34,807 nucleotides of DNA from Rhizobacter sp. (GTDB taxonomy: Bacteria; Pseudomonadota; Gammaproteobacteria; Burkholderiales; Burkholderiaceae_C), in assembly GCA_021153565.1 (NCBI GenBank), contig JAJKJU010000044.1, positions 1 to 34,807 of the forward strand, written 5' to 3'. The notes beneath the pieces are model-generated. The model was given only the letters and a program-made list of their open reading frames with translations, was not told the origin of the DNA and made no database searches. Below are positions 1 to 6,978 of this stretch, piece by piece. Within the stretch, counting starts at the first letter, position 1; every line of letters starts with the position of its first letter. Made by a program: the position numbers and the translations under genes.

Positions 1-101
1 AAATGCTCGCCATAGCACGAGCTATGGCTGCGCTTTGCGCCTAGATCAGGCGCCTTTTGACGTGCTGCTCGGGCACGCTCGAAAAACTCTCAGCCTCTGA
101 G
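1..101 (+). repeat. Dispersed palindromic element, copy A (cut by window edge)
   Basis: This is the right part of the ~165-bp imperfect palindrome also found at 11140-11306, 21084-21248 and 22685-22848. It contains the centre (CCATAGCACGAGCTATGG), the TAGATCAGGCGCCTTTTGACG block and the right end ACTCTCAGCCTCTGAG. The left arm lies outside the window. It sits about 70 bases upstream of the aminotransferase gene. Confidence 0.85.
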
Positions 102-122
102 GCATCCTTCCCAGGACCATCT

Positions 123-170
123 TCACCTATCACCTCACGTTAGACCTTTCACCTTTCACGTTTCACGCAA
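123..170 (+). repeat. Short degenerate tandem TTCAC-type repeats
   Basis: The leader just before the aminotransferase ATG is made of short near-repeats of the form CCTTTCAC / GTTTCACG (for example CCTTTCACCTTTCACGTTTC). There is no Shine-Dalgarno sequence in the usual place, so this low-complexity stretch occupies the translation initiation region. Its role is unknown; it may be a remnant of slippage. Confidence 0.5.
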
Positions 171-171
171 A

Positions 172-1365
172 ATGTTCCATCACCTCGACCCCTACGCCGG
201 CGATCCCATCCTGTCCTTGAACGAGGCCTACGGCAACGACCCACGGCCGCACAAGATCAACTTGTCGATCGGCATCTACTTCGACGACGCGAATCACATT
301 CCAGTGCTCGGCTGCGTGCACGAGGCCGAGGCGCAGTTGCTGGCCGAGGGCGCGGCCAAGCCCTACCTGCCCATCGAAGGCGCGCCGGCATGCCGCCGCG
401 AGGTGCAGCGGCTGCTGTTCGGCCCGAATCACGAGGCAGTGAAGAGCAACCGCATCGCCACATTGCAGACGGTGGGCTCGAGCGGCGGACTCAAAGTGGG
501 CGCCGATTTTCTGAAGCGCTGGTTCCCGAACAGCGCCATCTGGGTAAGCGACCCGACCTGGGACAACCACCGCGCGATGTTCGAGGGTGCTGGCTTTCAG
601 GTGAATACCTACCCGTACTACGACTCGGCCACCGGCGGCTTGAAGTTCGATGCGATGCTGGCCGCACTGCGCGAGCTTCCGCCCAAGAGCATCGTGCTGC
701 TGCACGCCTGCTGCCACAACCCGACGGGGGTGGACTTGTCGCCGGCGCAATGGCAGCAGTTGATTCCGGTGCTGCGCGAGCGCGACCTGCTGCCCTACCT
801 CGACCTCGCCTATCAGGGGTACGGCGACGGGATCGAGGAGGACGCTTTCGCGGTGCGCGAACTCGCGAGCGCGGGGCTGTCGTTCTTCATCGCCAATTCG
901 TTCTCGAAGAGCATGAGCCTGTACGGAGAACGCGCCGGCGCATTGAGCGCGGTGTGCCCGAGTGCAGCGCAGGCGGAGCTGGTGCTCGGCCAGTTGAAGG
1001 CCACGGTGCGGCGCAACTATTCGAGCCCGCCGATCCACGCGGGCCTGGTGGTTGCGAAGGTACTGTCGGAGCCCAAGCTGCGCGCCGCGTGGGAAGCCGA
1101 CGTGGCAGCAATGCGCGAGCGCATCCTCGCCATGCGCAAGAGCTTGCACGCCGTGCTCACCGCGAAGCTGCCGGGGCGCAATTTCGACTACTTCCTGACC
1201 CAGCGGGGCATGTTCAGCTACACCGGGCTGACAGCCGCCCAAGTGGATCGCCTGCGTGAGGAACATGCGGTGTATCTGGTGCGATCGGGGCGGATGTGCA
1301 TCGCCGGGTTGAATACCAAGAACGTAGAAGCCACTGCGGTGGCGATGGCGGAAGTGCTGGCTTGA
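172..1365 (+). CDS. tyrB: Aromatic/aspartate aminotransferase, class I PLP enzyme
   Basis: The 397-residue product has the length and motif order of the AspC/TyrB family, cytoplasmic PLP enzymes that move an amino group between aspartate or aromatic amino acids and 2-oxoglutarate. Visible landmarks are the HNPTG motif at residues 182-186, DLAYQGY from 211 (the Asp that pairs with the pyridine nitrogen and the Tyr on the PLP phenolic oxygen), the Schiff-base lysine K246 in NSFSKSMSLYGERAG, and a C-terminal SGRMCIAGLN with the substrate-carboxylate arginine. The ATG at 172 gives the usual N-terminus but has no clear ribosome binding site; short TTCAC repeats lie in front of it. It stands alone, with a terminator-like hairpin at 1441-1476. 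The family is certain. Whether it prefers aromatic or acidic substrates cannot be read from the sequence, so the symbol is tentative. Confidence 0.9.
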   Translation: MFHHLDPYAGDPILSLNEAYGNDPRPHKINLSIGIYFDDANHIPVLGCVHEAEAQLLAEGAAKPYLPIEGAPACRREVQRLLFGPNHEAVKSNRIATLQTVGSSGGLKVGADFLKRWFPNSAIWVSDPTWDNHRAMFEGAGFQVNTYPYYDSATGGLKFDAMLAALRELPPKSIVLLHACCHNPTGVDLSPAQWQQLIPVLRERDLLPYLDLAYQGYGDGIEEDAFAVRELASAGLSFFIANSFSKSMSLYGERAGALSAVCPSAAQAELVLGQLKATVRRNYSSPPIHAGLVVAKVLSEPKLRAAWEADVAAMRERILAMRKSLHAVLTAKLPGRNFDYFLTQRGMFSYTGLTAAQVDRLREEHAVYLVRSGRMCIAGLNTKNVEATAVAMAEVLA

Positions 1366-1374
1366 ATTCGTAGG

Positions 1375-1412
1375 CGGATGCCACCTGGGTGCAGGCGCCT
1401 CAGGTGCATCCG
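1375..1412. other. Inverted repeat after the aminotransferase gene
   Basis: The arms CGGATGCCACCTG and CAGGTGCATCCG pair over 12 bases with one bulge around a GC-rich loop. There is no T-run after it, so it may be an mRNA 3' stabilising hairpin rather than a terminator. Confidence 0.5.
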
Positions 1413-1440
1413 AGTCCTCAAGAGAGCGTCCAGAAGTTCC

Positions 1441-1476
1441 GGCGGGAAGGTCCTGGGCCACCCGCCGTTTTTTTTA
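1441..1476 (+). terminator. Probable rho-independent terminator
   Basis: GGCGGG at 1441-1446 pairs with CCCGCC at 1461-1466, followed at once by G and a run of eight T. It lies between the aminotransferase and the bufB remnant and would end aminotransferase transcription. The loop is long (14 nt), which lowers confidence. Confidence 0.6.
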
Positions 1477-1497
1477 TTCAAAGACACCACTTGAACG

Positions 1498-1815
1498 ATG
1501 AGCACGCTGACAGGCTTCGGGCTTGGCCTGCGCACCGAGCACTACCGCGACTTCGTCGACGAGAAGCCGGCGGTCGATTGGCTCGAGGTCATCTCTGAGA
1601 ACTACCCGCGCTTATGTCGCGGCGCATCCATCGCGACAGCCATCCATTCGCTGGTACGGCGATCAATTGCCGCTGTTCATGGCCGAGAACGAGGCTCTGG
1701 TGCCGCATCCTGCGCTGATCGACCTGGCCCGCATGGAATGGGCCTTGCGCAGCGCCTTTGATGCAGCCGATGCGAACACGCTCGATCCGGCAAAACTGTC
1801 GCGTGGGTTCCGCGT
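1498..1815 (+). pseudogene. bufB-bufC fusion remnant left by an internal deletion
   Basis: The first ~37 codons from ATG 1498 read MSTLTGFGLGLRTEHYRDF, then DWLEVISENY, which is the N-terminus typical of DUF692/BufB proteins (multinuclear iron-dependent oxidases, MNIO). Right after SENY (near 1608) that frame loses meaning. The +1 frame continues as RAYVAAHPSRQPSIRWYG, then LPLFMAENE and LARMEWALRSAFDAADA, which resembles the middle of DUF2063/BufC partner proteins. About 240 codons of bufB and the start of bufC are therefore missing, and the two halves are out of frame. The BufC part ends at a REP-like hairpin (1819-1860). No bufA-like precursor gene is visible upstream. In intact loci BufB and BufC together modify cysteines of a small secreted precursor linked to copper handling. 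This copy cannot make either enzyme. Family assignments rest on recognised motifs, not on a search. Confidence 0.75.
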
Positions 1816-1818
1816 AGA

Positions 1819-1860
1819 CCCCCTCACCCCAACCCTCTCCCCCGAGTGGGGGAGAGGGAG
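1819..1860. repeat. REP-like hairpin element
   Basis: The stretch CCCCTCACCCCAACCCTCTC leads into a perfect 11-bp stem (CCCTCTCCCCC at 1833-1843, loop GAGT, GGGGGAGAGGG at 1848-1858). Elements of this CCCTCACCC...CTCTCCC form are widespread intergenic repeats in proteobacteria. Here it closes off the bufC remnant, in codons that would otherwise have continued the protein. Confidence 0.7.
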
Positions 1861-2044
1861 TCCGTACCGGTTTCAGCACGCGCGCATTGCCAATCTTCAA
1901 CGGTCTCAACCTCTCAGATGCCCGACCCGTCGTTCGGCCAAGAACGTGAAAGATCTCGCACTTTCCCCCAACGCGCGGGCTTGGTGCCCTTCAGGTGCCG
2001 GTATAGGGCAATGAAAATCGAAAGCGCCTGAATCCGAGGGCACT

Positions 2045-2050
2045 AGGAGG
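2045..2050 (+). promoter_or_regulatory. Ribosome binding site of the cytochrome peroxidase gene
   Basis: AGGAGG lies 10 bases before the ATG at 2061. It fixes this start, although the N-terminal signal-anchor region would also allow later starts. Confidence 0.8.
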
Positions 2051-2060
2051 CGACTGATCA

Positions 2061-3140
2061 ATGCACCGCATCTGTACTGCCGTTGGCCCGAAGCTGCCCC
2101 ATGAGACCTCGACATTCAGTGACCGCGCCGTGCGCGGCATCACCTGCCGGCCGAAGGCAGCAGTTGCTGCGGCCCTGTGGCTTGTCTTGCTCGGCGCGAC
2201 GCCCCGTGTGTGCATGGCTCAAAGCGGCGAGCCGATCAAGCCGATCCCCCTCGAGCCCCAACTCGACTTGCGCAAGGTTGCTCTCGGCGATCGGCTGTTT
2301 CATGACAAGCGGTTGTCGAAGGACAACTCGCTCTCATGCGCGAGCTGCCACGACTTGTCCAAGGGCGGCGTCGACGGCCTGCCGTCATCGATCGGCATTG
2401 GTGGCGCGAAGGGGCCGATCAACGCACCGACCGTCTTCAACAGCAGCCTGAATTTCAGGCAGTTCTGGGACGGCCGGGCCGCTTCGCTCGAGGAACAGGT
2501 CGCCGGCCCAGTGCACAACCCGAAGGAGATGGGAAGCAACTGGACCGAGGTGCTCGGCAAGCTGGCCCAGGACGGTCCACTTGTCGGGGAGTTCAAGGCC
2601 ACCTACCGCGACGGATTGCAGACCAGGAACATCCAGGATGCAATCGCCGTCTTCGAGCGCTCGCTGACCACACCGAATTCGCGCATCGACAAGTATCTGA
2701 AGGGTGACCAGAAGGCGCTCTCGCCCGACGAGCTGCTCGGCTACCAGTTGTTCAAGGCGTACGGTTGCGTTGCCTGCCAAGGCGTCAACATCGGCGGCAA
2801 CATGTTCCAGACCTTCGGCGTGATGGGCGACTATTTCGAAAAGCGCGGCAACACCACGGTGGCCGACCTGGGTCGCTATAACGTCACGAAAAGCGAAGCT
2901 GACAAACACGTATTCAAGGTTCCGAGCTTGCGCAATGTCGCTCTGACCGCACCGTACTTCCACGACGGCTCGGCAAAGACGCTGAACGACGCAGTGGACG
3001 TGATGTTCAAGTATCAGCTCGGACGCCCCGCCTCTGCACAAGACAAGAAATTGATCGTCAAGTTTCTGCACACGCTGACAGGCGAGTACAAGGGCCGCCC
3101 CTTGCAGCGGGCCGACTCCGATGCCGCGCGTCAGCCGTGA
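2061..3140 (+). CDS. Di-heme cytochrome c peroxidase/MauG-family protein lacking the second heme histidine
   Basis: The 359-residue protein has an N-terminal hydrophobic export segment (about residues 32-53, AAVAAALWLVLLGATPR, then MAQSGEP) and so should act in the periplasm. Family hallmarks are the first heme motif CASCH at 93-97, the block NAPTVFNSSLNFRQFWDGRA (121-140), and FKVPSLRNVALTAPYFHDGS near the C-terminus. These enzymes reduce hydrogen peroxide, or oxidise substrates, with a low-potential N-terminal heme and an electron-accepting C-terminal heme. The second motif reads GCVACQGVNIGG (C236, C239, then Q240) where family members usually have CVACHQGVN. This looks like an in-frame loss of one histidine codon at 2778. 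Without that ligand the C-terminal heme should be mis-ligated or not attached. The rest of the frame is intact, so this is either a recent lesion, a sequencing error, or a protein that works with one normal heme. Confidence 0.88.
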   Translation: MHRICTAVGPKLPHETSTFSDRAVRGITCRPKAAVAAALWLVLLGATPRVCMAQSGEPIKPIPLEPQLDLRKVALGDRLFHDKRLSKDNSLSCASCHDLSKGGVDGLPSSIGIGGAKGPINAPTVFNSSLNFRQFWDGRAASLEEQVAGPVHNPKEMGSNWTEVLGKLAQDGPLVGEFKATYRDGLQTRNIQDAIAVFERSLTTPNSRIDKYLKGDQKALSPDELLGYQLFKAYGCVACQGVNIGGNMFQTFGVMGDYFEKRGNTTVADLGRYNVTKSEADKHVFKVPSLRNVALTAPYFHDGSAKTLNDAVDVMFKYQLGRPASAQDKKLIVKFLHTLTGEYKGRPLQRADSDAARQP

Positions 3141-3263
3141 ACATGAGGCCCTTTTTGGATCCCGTTCGCTGATCCCTGCGGCACCTGCGGGTCCGCGCTG
3201 ACAGCAGGGCGACCGCCCTTCCAGTAGAGTGCCCAAGACCTTTCCGTTCAGAAACCGAGGACG

Positions 3264-3347
3264 ATGGTGAGCAACAAGAAGCTCAAAGGGCTGTGGAGCA
3301 GTTCGCCGCTTGCCGCGAACGACATGGCGTCGGTGAGTTTGCAGTGA
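3264..3347 (+). CDS. Possible 27-codon leader peptide before the amidase
   Basis: An ATG at 3264 opens a 27-codon frame (MVSNKKLKGLWSSSPLAAND, then MASVSLQ) whose TGA overlaps the amidase GTG start in the form GTGA. A GAGG lies only three bases before the ATG (six before the following GTG). The overlap suggests translational coupling, but nothing else supports this peptide being real. No known family recognised. Confidence 0.3.
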   Translation: MVSNKKLKGLWSSSPLAANDMASVSLQ

Positions 3348-4750
3348 CCGCGCTTCACGACCTCGGCACCCGGGAGCTCGTGGCGGCCTACCGCGCCAAG
3401 ACACTTTCTCCCGTCGAAGTCACCCGGGCCGTCCTTGTCCACATCGAGGCTTGGGAACCACATCTCCATGCCACCTACGCGCTCGACGCGGACGCCGCAT
3501 TGACCCAGGCCGAAGCATCGCAAGCGCGATGGCTCAAGGGCACGCCGCAAGGCGCGCTGGACGGCGTGCCGGCGACGATCAAGGAGAACATCGCGACGCG
3601 CGGCGTACCGGTGCCGCTCGGCACTGCAGCCACCGATCTCGTTCCTGCTGAACGCGATGCACCGCCGGCGGCGCGGCTTCGCGAGGCGGGCGCGGTCATC
3701 CTCGGCAAGACGACCATGCCCGACTACGGGATGCTCTCGTCAGGGCTGTCGAGCTTTCACCCTCTCACGCGCAATCCGTGGGACCTGCGCCGGAACCCCG
3801 GCGGCAGCAGTTCCGGCGCGGGGGCCGGTGCTGCCGCGGGCTACGGCCCGCTGCATGTGGGGACTGACATCGGCGGCTCGTTGCGCCTGCCGGCCGGCTG
3901 GTGCGGCATCTTCACCCTCAAGCCCAGCCTCGGTCGCATTCCCATCTTTCCGCCTTACGCCGGCCGGGTGGCGGGGCCGATGACGCGCGCGGTCGAAGAC
4001 GCGGCACTCATGCTGCCAGTGTTGAGCCGACCCGATGCGCGCGACACCATGAGCCTGCCGCACCAAGACATCGCGTGGATGCACTTGAACCGCGATGTTC
4101 GCGGCCTGAAGATCGGCTTGCTGATGGACGCCGGCTGGGGGTTCCCCGTCGAGCCACAGATTCGTGCTGCCGTCGAGGCCGCCGCCAAAGCCTTCGAAGC
4201 CGCGGGGTCGATCGTCGAGCCGATGAAGCCCTTCATGACACGTGCCATGGCCGAAGGCATGGATCAGTTCTGGCGCATGCGCTCGTGGATCGACATCTCT
4301 GCCCTGAGCGAGGGGAAGCGAAGCAAGGTCCTGCCCTTCATCGTCGAGTGGGCGCGCGGCGCAGCCGATCTCACAGGTGCGCAGGTGTTCAAGGGCTACA
4401 GCCAGATGGGCACCATGCGCGACGCGGCCATCGCCGCCTGCGTGCCCTTCGACTTCGTGCTTTCGCCCACCTCGCCAATTCCCGCCTACGCGGCTGAACT
4501 GCCCTCGCCCACCAATGACCCGCAGCGCCCCTTCGAGCACATCGCCTTCACGCTGCCCTACAACATGAGCGAGCAGCCGGCCGCGTCGATCAACTGCGGG
4601 TACACGAATGACGGCGTGCCGATCGGCCTGCAAATCATCGGCAAGCGATTCGACGACCTTGGCGTGATGCAACTCTCGCGTGCCTGGGAACGTATGCGGC
4701 CTGCGCAGCGGGCCTGGCCGTCACCGCCATCCGTCGTGACATGCCCATGA
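3344..4750 (+). CDS. Amidase (amidase-signature family)
   Basis: The 468-residue product, counted from GTG 3344, belongs to the amidase-signature hydrolases, which cleave carboxamides with a Ser-cisSer-Lys triad. All three are visible: the lysine in GVPATIKENIATRG (about residue 80), the cis-serine in NPGGSSSGAGAGAAAG (about 156) and the nucleophile in VGTDIGGSLRLPAGWCG (about 179). The C-terminal block ASINCGYTNDGVPIGLQIIG is also typical. The frame is open further upstream to GTG 3293, but similarity of the expected kind begins at TALHDLGTRELVAAYRAKTL, so 3344 is preferred. No GatB or GatC gene lies nearby, so this is more likely a catabolic amidase than GatA. The substrate is unknown. Confidence 0.87.
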   Translation: MTALHDLGTRELVAAYRAKTLSPVEVTRAVLVHIEAWEPHLHATYALDADAALTQAEASQARWLKGTPQGALDGVPATIKENIATRGVPVPLGTAATDLVPAERDAPPAARLREAGAVILGKTTMPDYGMLSSGLSSFHPLTRNPWDLRRNPGGSSSGAGAGAAAGYGPLHVGTDIGGSLRLPAGWCGIFTLKPSLGRIPIFPPYAGRVAGPMTRAVEDAALMLPVLSRPDARDTMSLPHQDIAWMHLNRDVRGLKIGLLMDAGWGFPVEPQIRAAVEAAAKAFEAAGSIVEPMKPFMTRAMAEGMDQFWRMRSWIDISALSEGKRSKVLPFIVEWARGAADLTGAQVFKGYSQMGTMRDAAIAACVPFDFVLSPTSPIPAYAAELPSPTNDPQRPFEHIAFTLPYNMSEQPAASINCGYTNDGVPIGLQIIGKRFDDLGVMQLSRAWERMRPAQRAWPSPPSVVTCP

Positions 4751-4899
4751 AATTCCTGATGTGACTGCGTGTCGGCGCGTCGCTGAGATTCGCGAGGCCG
4801 GAACTGCTTTCGCTTTCTTGGTATCAGTAGATTTAACGCTGCGTCACATTTGAGAATTTGGCCAAGACTGCATGTTGCTGCTGGCCAGATGTTGAAGGG

Positions 4900-5445
4900 A
4901 TGGCAGTGTTACGTTCCGTGTTGGACAAAATACATGAGCAGAATTTGCCTGGAACGCCGTTTACCACGCCGAGGGGCTTTCCCGCCTGGAAGGTAGAGGG
5001 AACACGGCAGGCCCGCTTGTTCAATGGCAGGGCCTTGATGCCCCTGGCGTTCATGAAACATGCCCAGTCGAGCACGGTACTGGAGGACTGGCAGGCTGAG
5101 CATTCGACGGTCCACGCGGACGAGCCGGTCAACAAGAAGGGCCAGTCTCTGATCGGATGCTGCGGCGCGCACCTGGTCGACCGCTACTCTGAATCGGCTA
5201 AAAAAAAGGGTCCCAGGTGCCACAGCGTTTCCATCGAGAAAAAGCGCGTCACGTTCCTGAACCGGGCCATTGAGTACATCCGCCAAGCACCCGAATCCGA
5301 GTGTCAAGACTTGCTTGAGCGGCTGAGCAAATGGGACATCACGGAAGCGACGAGTTCCGAGCTTGAGCTGGAACGTCGGAAATGGGGGCCCCCCGTGCCC
5401 CAGACCGTAGCAATGGATGCGGTCAAGCGGCGGCGTCAAGGATGA
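4900..5445 (+). CDS. Hypothetical ORF ending in direct-repeat unit R1
   Basis: An open frame of 181 codons runs from ATG 4900 (a TTG at 4858 is also possible). I recognise no family. The first ~93 residues (for example GTPFTTPRGFPAWKVEGTRQ and AHLVDRYSESAKKK at the join) are unique in the window; the last ~90 come from repeat unit R1. The R1 part is rich in charged residues ([30 protein letters not shown]) and predicted helical. R1 and R2 differ mainly by amino-acid-changing substitutions, so coding constraint is doubtful. It could be a decayed gene or no gene at all. Confidence 0.25.
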   Translation: MAVLRSVLDKIHEQNLPGTPFTTPRGFPAWKVEGTRQARLFNGRALMPLAFMKHAQSSTVLEDWQAEHSTVHADEPVNKKGQSLIGCCGAHLVDRYSESAKKKGPRCHSVSIEKKRVTFLNRAIEYIRQAPESECQDLLERLSKWDITEATSSELELERRKWGPPVPQTVAMDAVKRRRQG

Positions 5446-5496
5446 AGAGCAACACCGCTGCGTGCACCCCAGCGCTGAGCTGGGACGTACGAGCAG
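5178..5496 (+). repeat. Direct repeat unit R1
   Basis: This 319-bp segment, from CGACCGCTACTCTGAATCGG to the GACGTACGAGCAG end, is repeated at 6363-6696 with roughly 90% or better identity by eye. It carries an open frame ending KRRRQG and a downstream hairpin (CCCAGC, loop GCTGA, GCTGGG, near 5468-5484). The sequences flanking the two copies differ. Main differences are scattered substitutions and a 15-bp GC-rich length change near 5390. The function and family are unknown to me. Confidence 0.85.
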
Positions 5497-5577
5497 ATCA
5501 AATCCCGAAGTCGATGAGCGGCTAGCACAGACATTGTCCCCTGTCAGGTTCCACACCCAACGAGGGGCCGGTTCAGT

Positions 5578-5946
5578 TCAATAATAGATCCAAAAGTTAC
5601 CCAATCCGTCTTTGCCCGGCACCTGGAAATATTTTTTGCCCAGGCTTTTTGTGCAGAACTCATCGCTGAATCCCTGCACCGTCACCCAGGTGTGATTCCA
5701 TGCGATGAATTCGGAATGCTATGTGTTTGGAGCGAGCTTCTCGTCGCAATACCCGGCGTCCCTTCCGTTGTTAACGCTACCCGTTATGTAGATAGAATGG
5801 GCGTTGCGGCTTGTCTTGACCATAATGTTGTGATACCCGCCCCACGTGGACGCCCCTCCTAATGCGTCGGCACTGCCATGCAGCCCAGCAAAAGCGCAGA
5901 TGATGGCCGCTGACTTAATGAAGGTTCTCGATAAAAAAGATGACAT
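5578..5946 (-). pseudogene. Small secreted protein interrupted by an in-frame TAG
   Basis: On the minus strand a good ribosome binding site (AGGAAG, 8 bases before ATG 5946) precedes a signal peptide ([20 protein letters not shown], then LHGSADA) and a short mature protein. The frame meets TAG at 5721-5719 after 75 codons, but continues in the same frame for 46 further sense codons (WNHTWVTVQGFSDEFC, KKYFQVPGKDGLGNFWIYY) to TGA at 5580-5578. The full 122-codon reading resembles the other small secreted protein at 7391: both have W-x5-FS-x3-C in the C-terminal half, two cysteines in the mature part and an aromatic C-terminus. The base composition is lower in GC than the neighbours. Either the amber codon has inactivated the gene or it is read through. 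No function can be named. Confidence 0.6.
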
Positions 5947-6191
5947 CTTGTGCTTCCTAGCAGTTGGTTTTCCAAGTCCAACTGAAGTCCCCCGTCAGGG
6001 GTTTTGCATCGACCTTGACTTCGCGCCGATATCCTCGAACCCGGGCTTTTCGCATTTACGCGATACGCTGTTCGTGGTCGCATTGTTCCGCCTCGGCGCC
6101 GTGGAATCGTTGCGAAGGCATGACCTTTCAATGAACTTTAAAGTCGTGTGGACGAGAAGTATTTCACGGGCCACCCGCCCTGACCGCGGAA

Positions 6192-6360
6192 CGGTGCAAC
6201 GCTTCCTGCCGGAAATCGTGGAGGGCGACAAGCGCATCCTCATTATTGACGGCAAGCCCGTGCCGTCCTCGCTTGCGCGCATTCCGCAAGGCAGCGAAAT
6301 CCGCGGCAACCTCGCTGCGGGGGCAAAGGCGTCGCGCAAGCCTTGTCCGACAGGGGCCGC
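6192..6360 (+). pseudogene. Truncated duplicate of gshB (internal ATP-grasp fragment)
   Basis: This 169-bp stretch matches the intact gshB at about 8820-8988 with about 8 mismatches and one single-base deletion, roughly 95% identity. It encodes residues equivalent to 197-251 ([36 protein letters not shown]) before the deletion shifts the frame. It begins abruptly and its right end abuts repeat unit R2 within a few bases. It has no start, no catalytic C-terminus and no function as glutathione synthetase. Confidence 0.88.
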
Positions 6361-6362
6361 GA

Positions 6363-6696
6363 CGACCGCTACTCTGAATCGGCTGAAGAAACGGGTCCCA
6401 GTCGCCACAGCATTTCCATCGAGAAAAAGCGCGTCGCGTTCTTAAACCGGGCCATTGAGTACATCCGCCAAACACCCGAATCCGAGTGTCGAGACTTGCT
6501 TGAGCGGCTGAACAAATGGGACATCACGGAAGCGACGAGTTCCGAGCTTGAGCTGGAACGTCGGAAATGGGGGGCCGCCCCCGGGCCCCATCCCGTGCCC
6601 CAGACCGTAGCAATGGATGCGGTCAAGCGGCGGCGTCAAGGATGAAGAGCAACACCGCTGCGTGCACCCCAGCGCTGAGCTGGGACGCACGAGCAG
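6363..6696 (+). repeat. Direct repeat unit R2
   Basis: This is the second copy of the unit at 5178-5496, 334 bp long because of a GC-rich insertion (GGGGCCGCCCCCGGGCCCC) near 6570. It carries the same open frame ([31 protein letters not shown]) ending KRRRQG at 6645 and the same terminal hairpin. Its left neighbour is the gshB fragment and its right neighbour is an isolated end of the dispersed palindrome at 6710. The frame is open leftwards to a TTG at 6343 inside the gshB fragment, which looks fortuitous. Confidence 0.85.
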
Positions 6697-6709
6697 CTCC
6701 AATCCAGGG

Positions 6710-6731
6710 CTGAGAGGCTGAGAGTATTTCG
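6710..6731 (+). repeat. Isolated end of the dispersed palindromic element
   Basis: CTGAGAGGCTGAGAGTATTT is the left end of the ~165-bp element. It is fused here directly to a broken transposase gene, with no second arm. Confidence 0.75.
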
Positions 6732-6975
6732 CGAACATTCCCGCGCTTTGGCGAACGCTCGGTCCGAGACGCCACGCTGCGGGCATTCAGTGCCACACAC
6801 CGAAGCGAAGAAGCCATCGAGCATGGCCTGCTGCGACTGATTTCGCATCGAGCAAGGCGCCGATCAGTGCGGGCAGCGGCAGCTTGCGGCTACGGGTGAA
6901 GGCATTGGGGAAGTCGGGGTGTCGCGCGATCTGCGCAAAGTCGTCGTTGGCACTTCGTTCGAACAACTCCAGCAT
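6732..6975 (-). pseudogene. IS4-type transposase N-terminal remnant, frameshifted
   Basis: Reading the minus strand from ATG 6975, the frame gives LELFERSANDDFAQIARHPD, then FPNAFTRSRKLPLPALIGALL, which resembles the start of IS4-family transposases. Near 6845 a two-base loss shifts the frame. The continuation in the next frame reads SMRNQSQQAMLDGFFASVCG, then RGVSDRAFAKAREC. The gene then stops at the junction with the isolated palindrome end at 6710-6731. The DDE catalytic core is absent, so this is a dead fragment. The family call rests on remembered motifs only. Confidence 0.65.
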
Positions 6976-6978
6976 CAA

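Noticed and set aside
2385-3404. Long minus-strand open frame over the cytochrome peroxidase gene
   Set aside because: GC-rich antisense shadow without start signal or family features; the plus-strand gene has clear heme motifs.
5989-6005. CCCC-GTCA-GGGG-TTTT hairpin
   Set aside because: Only four base pairs and no plus-strand gene ends just before it, so it is not credible as a terminator.
6343-6645. 100-codon ORF from TTG 6343 over R2
   Set aside because: The start lies in the shifted gshB fragment; the shared frame with R1 shows mostly amino-acid-changing differences, so it is described as a repeat instead of a gene.
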